From Acidimicrobium sp. (GTDB lineage: Bacteria > Actinomycetota > Acidimicrobiia > Acidimicrobiales > Ilumatobacteraceae), in NCBI GenBank assembly GCA_003535455.1, contig DOHD01000169.1:253-9779 (forward strand): 9,527 nt of DNA, given 5' to 3'. Within the stretch, counting starts at the first letter, position 1. Each line of letters starts with the position of its first letter. Under the pieces are notes generated by a model that saw nothing but the letters and a program-made list of their open reading frames with translations, ran no database searches and was not told the DNA's origin. Both the position numbers and the translations under genes were made by a program. Shown in pieces: positions 6,919 through 9,527 of the stretch.

Positions 6919-8691
6919 ATGACGACCAACAAAAACAGCACGGCGTTAAGAACTCACCTGTGCGGTGATTTGCGCGTCGAGAACATCGGTCAAAAGGTCA
7001 CTTTGTGCGGTTGGATCGGTCGTCGTCGAGAACACGGTGAGCATCTCGCATTTCTTGATTTGCGCGACTTCAGCGGCATAGTTCAATGCGTCGTCGACAA
7101 TTCGGTTGACGTCAGAAGTGAGTGGGTAATCAGGGTTACCGGCACCGTGCAGGCTCGTCCGTCGGGCACTATTAACGAGAATATTCCAACCGGCAAAGTT
7201 GAGCTTTCAGATTGTGCAATCGAAATCTTGAATAATGCTGAGCCTCCGCCGTTTCCCATTGATCAACGAGGCGACGATGTCGATGAAAATGTACGCCTAA
7301 AGTTTCGCTATCTTGACATTCGCCGCGAGCGCATGCAAAAAAATCTGCGTTTGCGTTCGGCGGTCAATTCAGCAATCAGAAAATCAATGGAGTCGCAAGG
7401 TTTCACCGAGATCGAAACTCCGCTGTTGATGCCGAGCACTCCGGAAGGTGCGCGCGAGTTTTTGGTTCCATCGCGCAACGAACCTGGTTCGTTTTATGCA
7501 TTGCCGCAGTCGCCGCAATTATGGAAGCAGTTGTTGATGGTGGCAGGCATCGACCGCTATTACCAAATCGCCAAGTGTCTGCGCGATGAAGATTTGCGGG
7601 CCGATCGACAATATGAGTTCATGCAACTCGATGCTGAGATGAGTTTCGTCGACAAAGACGATGTTATGGCCATGATTTCTACGGCGGTAGTCGCCGCAGC
7701 GAAAGCCGCGACAGGTTCAGAACCGCCGCCAATCGAGCGCATGACATGGCACGAGGCGATGAACAATTACGGCATAGATAAACCTGACCTTAGATTCGAA
7801 ATGAAATTGATCGAACTGACGAGTGTGTTCGCCAAGACTGAATTCAAAGCGTTCGCCTCGGCTGAGTCGATTAAGGCGATTTGTGTTCGCGGTGCTGATT
7901 ATCCCGAGCAGGCCGCTTTTGGTCGTAACAAACTCGATGCGTTAACAGAGAAAGCGAAGAAGCTCGGCGCCAAGGGTCTGGTTTGGATCAAAGTCGGCGA
8001 AGGTTTGGTTCTTGATTCGCCAGTGGCGAAGTTTTTGTCGGTTGATGAGCAGGCCGACCTGGTTAAGTTGACAAATGCTCAAGCTGGTGATTTGATCTTG
8101 ATCGTCGCCGATATTTGGTCGACTACTTGTTCGGTATTGGGTCAATTGCGCAATGACCTCGGCCGACCGCCGGTGCACGAGGGCCCCTATAGATATGTGT
8201 GGGTAGTTGACTTCCCGATGTTTGTCGGCATTAACCCAACAACGAAGATGCCACAGCCTGGGCATCACCCGTTCTGTCATCCGCATCACGAAGACGTTGA
8301 TCGTCTCGAGAGCGACCCGTTGTCCGTGCGAGCTTTGGCGTATGACCTGGTGTTGAACGGTTGGGAGTTGGGCTCAGGTTCTATTCGAATCCACGAACCT
8401 GATTTGCAGCGCAGGGTATTTAGGCAACTCGGCATAAGCGACGAAGATGCAGATAATCGGTTTGGATTCTTTTTGCAACCGTTCAAATATGGTGCGCCAC
8501 CTCACGGTGGTTTTGCATTCGGGATCGATCGCTTGGTGGCCATTTTGGCTGGCGAGGACAATATTCGTGAAGTGATTGCGTTTCCAAAAACGCAATCAGG
8601 CTCTGACCCGATGACCAACGCCCCAACAACAGTCAACTCAACTCAACTCAACGAATTGGGTATAAGGCTCCTGCCACCCGCGGCAAAATGA
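6919..8691 (+). CDS. aspS: Aspartyl-tRNA synthetase, probably the non-discriminating Asp/Asn form
   Basis: A class IIb synthetase of bacterial type, 590 residues from ATG 6919. It has an OB-fold anticodon domain (about 10-110, with 'GWIGRRREHG' and 'LDLRDFSGIVQCVV') and motif 1 in 'GFTEIETPLLMPSTPEGAREF' (161-181). Motif 2 is in 'LRDEDLRADRQYEFMQLD' (221-238). A GAD insertion domain lies at about 290-415, and motif 3 is GFAFGIDRLV (531-540). H39 is at the position that is Leu in the discriminating E. coli enzyme and His in the non-discriminating Pseudomonas enzyme. This suggests it also makes Asp-tRNA-Asn for amidation by GatCAB. The usual 'RQPEF' in motif 2 reads RQYEF (Y232). The frame stays open upstream to GTG 6868 inside hisS, but ATG 6919 gives the normal N-terminus. 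A four-copy TCAAC repeat sits near the 3' end. The stop overlaps the rarA start. Confidence 0.96.
   Translation: MTTNKNSTALRTHLCGDLRVENIGQKVTLCGWIGRRREHGEHLAFLDLRDFSGIVQCVVDNSVDVRSEWVIRVTGTVQARPSGTINENIPTGKVELSDCAIEILNNAEPPPFPIDQRGDDVDENVRLKFRYLDIRRERMQKNLRLRSAVNSAIRKSMESQGFTEIETPLLMPSTPEGAREFLVPSRNEPGSFYALPQSPQLWKQLLMVAGIDRYYQIAKCLRDEDLRADRQYEFMQLDAEMSFVDKDDVMAMISTAVVAAAKAATGSEPPPIERMTWHEAMNNYGIDKPDLRFEMKLIELTSVFAKTEFKAFASAESIKAICVRGADYPEQAAFGRNKLDALTEKAKKLGAKGLVWIKVGEGLVLDSPVAKFLSVDEQADLVKLTNAQAGDLILIVADIWSTTCSVLGQLRNDLGRPPVHEGPYRYVWVVDFPMFVGINPTTKMPQPGHHPFCHPHHEDVDRLESDPLSVRALAYDLVLNGWELGSGSIRIHEPDLQRRVFRQLGISDEDADNRFGFFLQPFKYGAPPHGGFAFGIDRLVAILAGEDNIREVIAFPKTQSGSDPMTNAPTTVNSTQLNELGIRLLPPAAK
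8633..8652 (+). repeat. Four-copy TCAAC tandem repeat in the 3' end of aspS
   Basis: Four perfect head-to-tail copies of the pentamer TCAAC, read in frame as part of codons for V-N-S-T-Q-L-N. The unit length is not a multiple of three, so gain or loss of one copy would shift the reading frame for the last dozen or so codons of aspS and displace its stop relative to the rarA start. Confidence 0.85.
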
Positions 8692-9527
8692 AAAATGATT
8701 TGTTCACTGCTGCAGCTAGCGAACGGTTGAGGGCACAGGCCCCGTTAGCTTTTCGGCTGCGACCGCGATCACTTGATGAAATTGTCGGACAGCGACATCT
8801 CGTCGCAAAAAACTCTCCGTTGCGATTGTTGATCGAGGGCGATCGTCTATCGTCGGTTATTTTTTGGGGCCCACCAGGTACTGGAAAGACAACACTCGCA
8901 GAGGTTGTCGCGTTGACCACCAATCGGCACTTTGAAAGACTCTCGGCCGTCAGTGCAGGCGTCAAAGATGTACGCGAGGTCATTGAACATGCGGGCGAGC
9001 GTCTCGGACAGTTTGGAACGCGAACAATCGTGTTCATCGATGAGATTCATCGTTTTTCGACTTCGCAGCAAGATGCGTTGTTGCCTTCCGTCGAATCGGG
9101 TGTCATCACACTGATTGGCGCCACTACCGAGAATCCTTATTTTGAAATTAATGCTCCGCTTCGCAGTAGGTCAACTTTGTTTCGTCTCGAGCCGTTGCTC
9201 GTGAGCGATGTCAAAGAGTTGCTGCAGCGAGGCGTAGTAGCCGAGTCTGTGACCGCAGACCAAGACGCTCTTGATGCTTTGGCGCAACGATGTGCTGGTG
9301 ACGCTCGACAGGCTTTGACGGCGCTCGAAGTTGCATGCGCATTGTCGCATGAAAATGCTCGACATGTAACTCTCGAACAAGTTGATGCGGCGCTTGGTGT
9401 AAGTGCCTTGCGTTATGGCAGAGATGACCACTACGACGTCGTCTCTGCGTTCATTAAAAGTATCCGCGGGTCAAACCCACAGGCGGGCTTGTTTTGGTTA
9501 GCGCGAATGCTCGAGTCGGGTGATGAC
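8688..9527 (+). CDS. rarA: Replication-associated recombination protein A, AAA+ ATPase (partial, 3' end missing)
   Basis: The first 280 codons of RarA/MgsA, a clamp-loader-like AAA+ ATPase related to eukaryotic WRNIP1 that acts at stalled replication forks. The frame is open to the last base of the window; family members are about 430-450 residues, so roughly a third is missing. Visible features: 'PLAFRLRPRSLDEIVGQRHL' (19-38), Walker A GPPGTGKT (61-68), Walker B TIVFIDEIH (113-121), sensor 1 LIGATTENP (142-150), a candidate arginine finger in PLRSRS (157-162), and sensor 2 GDARQAL (204-210). It then enters the family-specific block 'YDVVSAFIKSIRGSNPQAGLFWLARMLESGDD'. ATG 8688 overlaps the aspS stop as ATGA, and the upstream sequence has no Shine-Dalgarno, so translation is probably coupled to aspS. 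The aspS-rarA neighbourhood is common in actinobacteria. Confidence 0.95.
   Translation, partial: MKNDLFTAAASERLRAQAPLAFRLRPRSLDEIVGQRHLVAKNSPLRLLIEGDRLSSVIFWGPPGTGKTTLAEVVALTTNRHFERLSAVSAGVKDVREVIEHAGERLGQFGTRTIVFIDEIHRFSTSQQDALLPSVESGVITLIGATTENPYFEINAPLRSRSTLFRLEPLLVSDVKELLQRGVVAESVTADQDALDALAQRCAGDARQALTALEVACALSHENARHVTLEQVDAALGVSALRYGRDDHYDVVSAFIKSIRGSNPQAGLFWLARMLESGDD

Noticed and set aside
7942..8289. Minus-strand open frame of 115 codons opposite aspS
   Set aside because: It is wholly within the conserved AspRS GAD and catalytic regions, with no family resemblance.
1..9527. A new defence, mobile or biosynthetic system
   Set aside because: All of the window is accounted for by eight well-known housekeeping genes in a conserved order, with no foreign composition, integrase, repeats flanking cargo, or unknown gene.

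Overview
This window is a compact chromosomal housekeeping block, with every gene on the + strand and almost no intergenic space. In order it holds the 3' end of tgt, then yajC, secD, secF, a bifunctional rel/spoT-type (p)ppGpp gene, hisS, aspS, and the 5' part of rarA (mgsA), which runs off the right edge. No stretch longer than about 45 bases lacks a gene. I see no mobile element, CRISPR array, rRNA/tRNA gene, prophage or defence gene, and no strong intrinsic terminator.

The layout points to an actinobacterium. The order yajC-secD-secF-relA-hisS-aspS, with rarA in the same neighbourhood, is typical of that phylum, and the SecD motif 'VDSYIVFFERIKDE' is of the actinobacterial kind. The Thr-Val-Pro-rich linker in SecD and the HisRS stretch 'HRPTTPWKVWYAGPNFRYE' suggest class Acidimicrobiia. 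Spot counts of base composition give about 50-57% GC, which would fit a lower-GC aquatic member rather than a high-GC soil actinomycete. The class assignment is inference from recognised sequence style, not a search result.

Region by region: positions 1-528 hold the end of the tRNA-guanine transglycosylase and the small Sec accessory protein YajC. Positions 569-3339 hold SecD and SecF, joined by a 1-base stop/start overlap and making the proton-driven accessory part of the Sec translocase. Positions 3355-5610 encode the long Rel enzyme, which makes and degrades (p)ppGpp. Positions 5649-8691 encode histidyl- and aspartyl-tRNA synthetases 13 bases apart. From 8688, overlapping aspS by ATGA, comes the RarA clamp-loader-like AAA+ ATPase.

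The window contains no undescribed multi-gene system that I can support. Points worth a second look are: TANNNT -10-like hexamers placed exactly 6 bases before the rel and hisS start codons (and 8 before yajC), suggesting leaderless transcripts inside the block; a 95-residue low-complexity insert and a lone cysteine pair in SecD; unusual residues in conserved motifs of HisRS and AspRS; a non-discriminating-type histidine in AspRS; a four-copy pentanucleotide repeat near the end of aspS; and the absence of apt between secF and rel.
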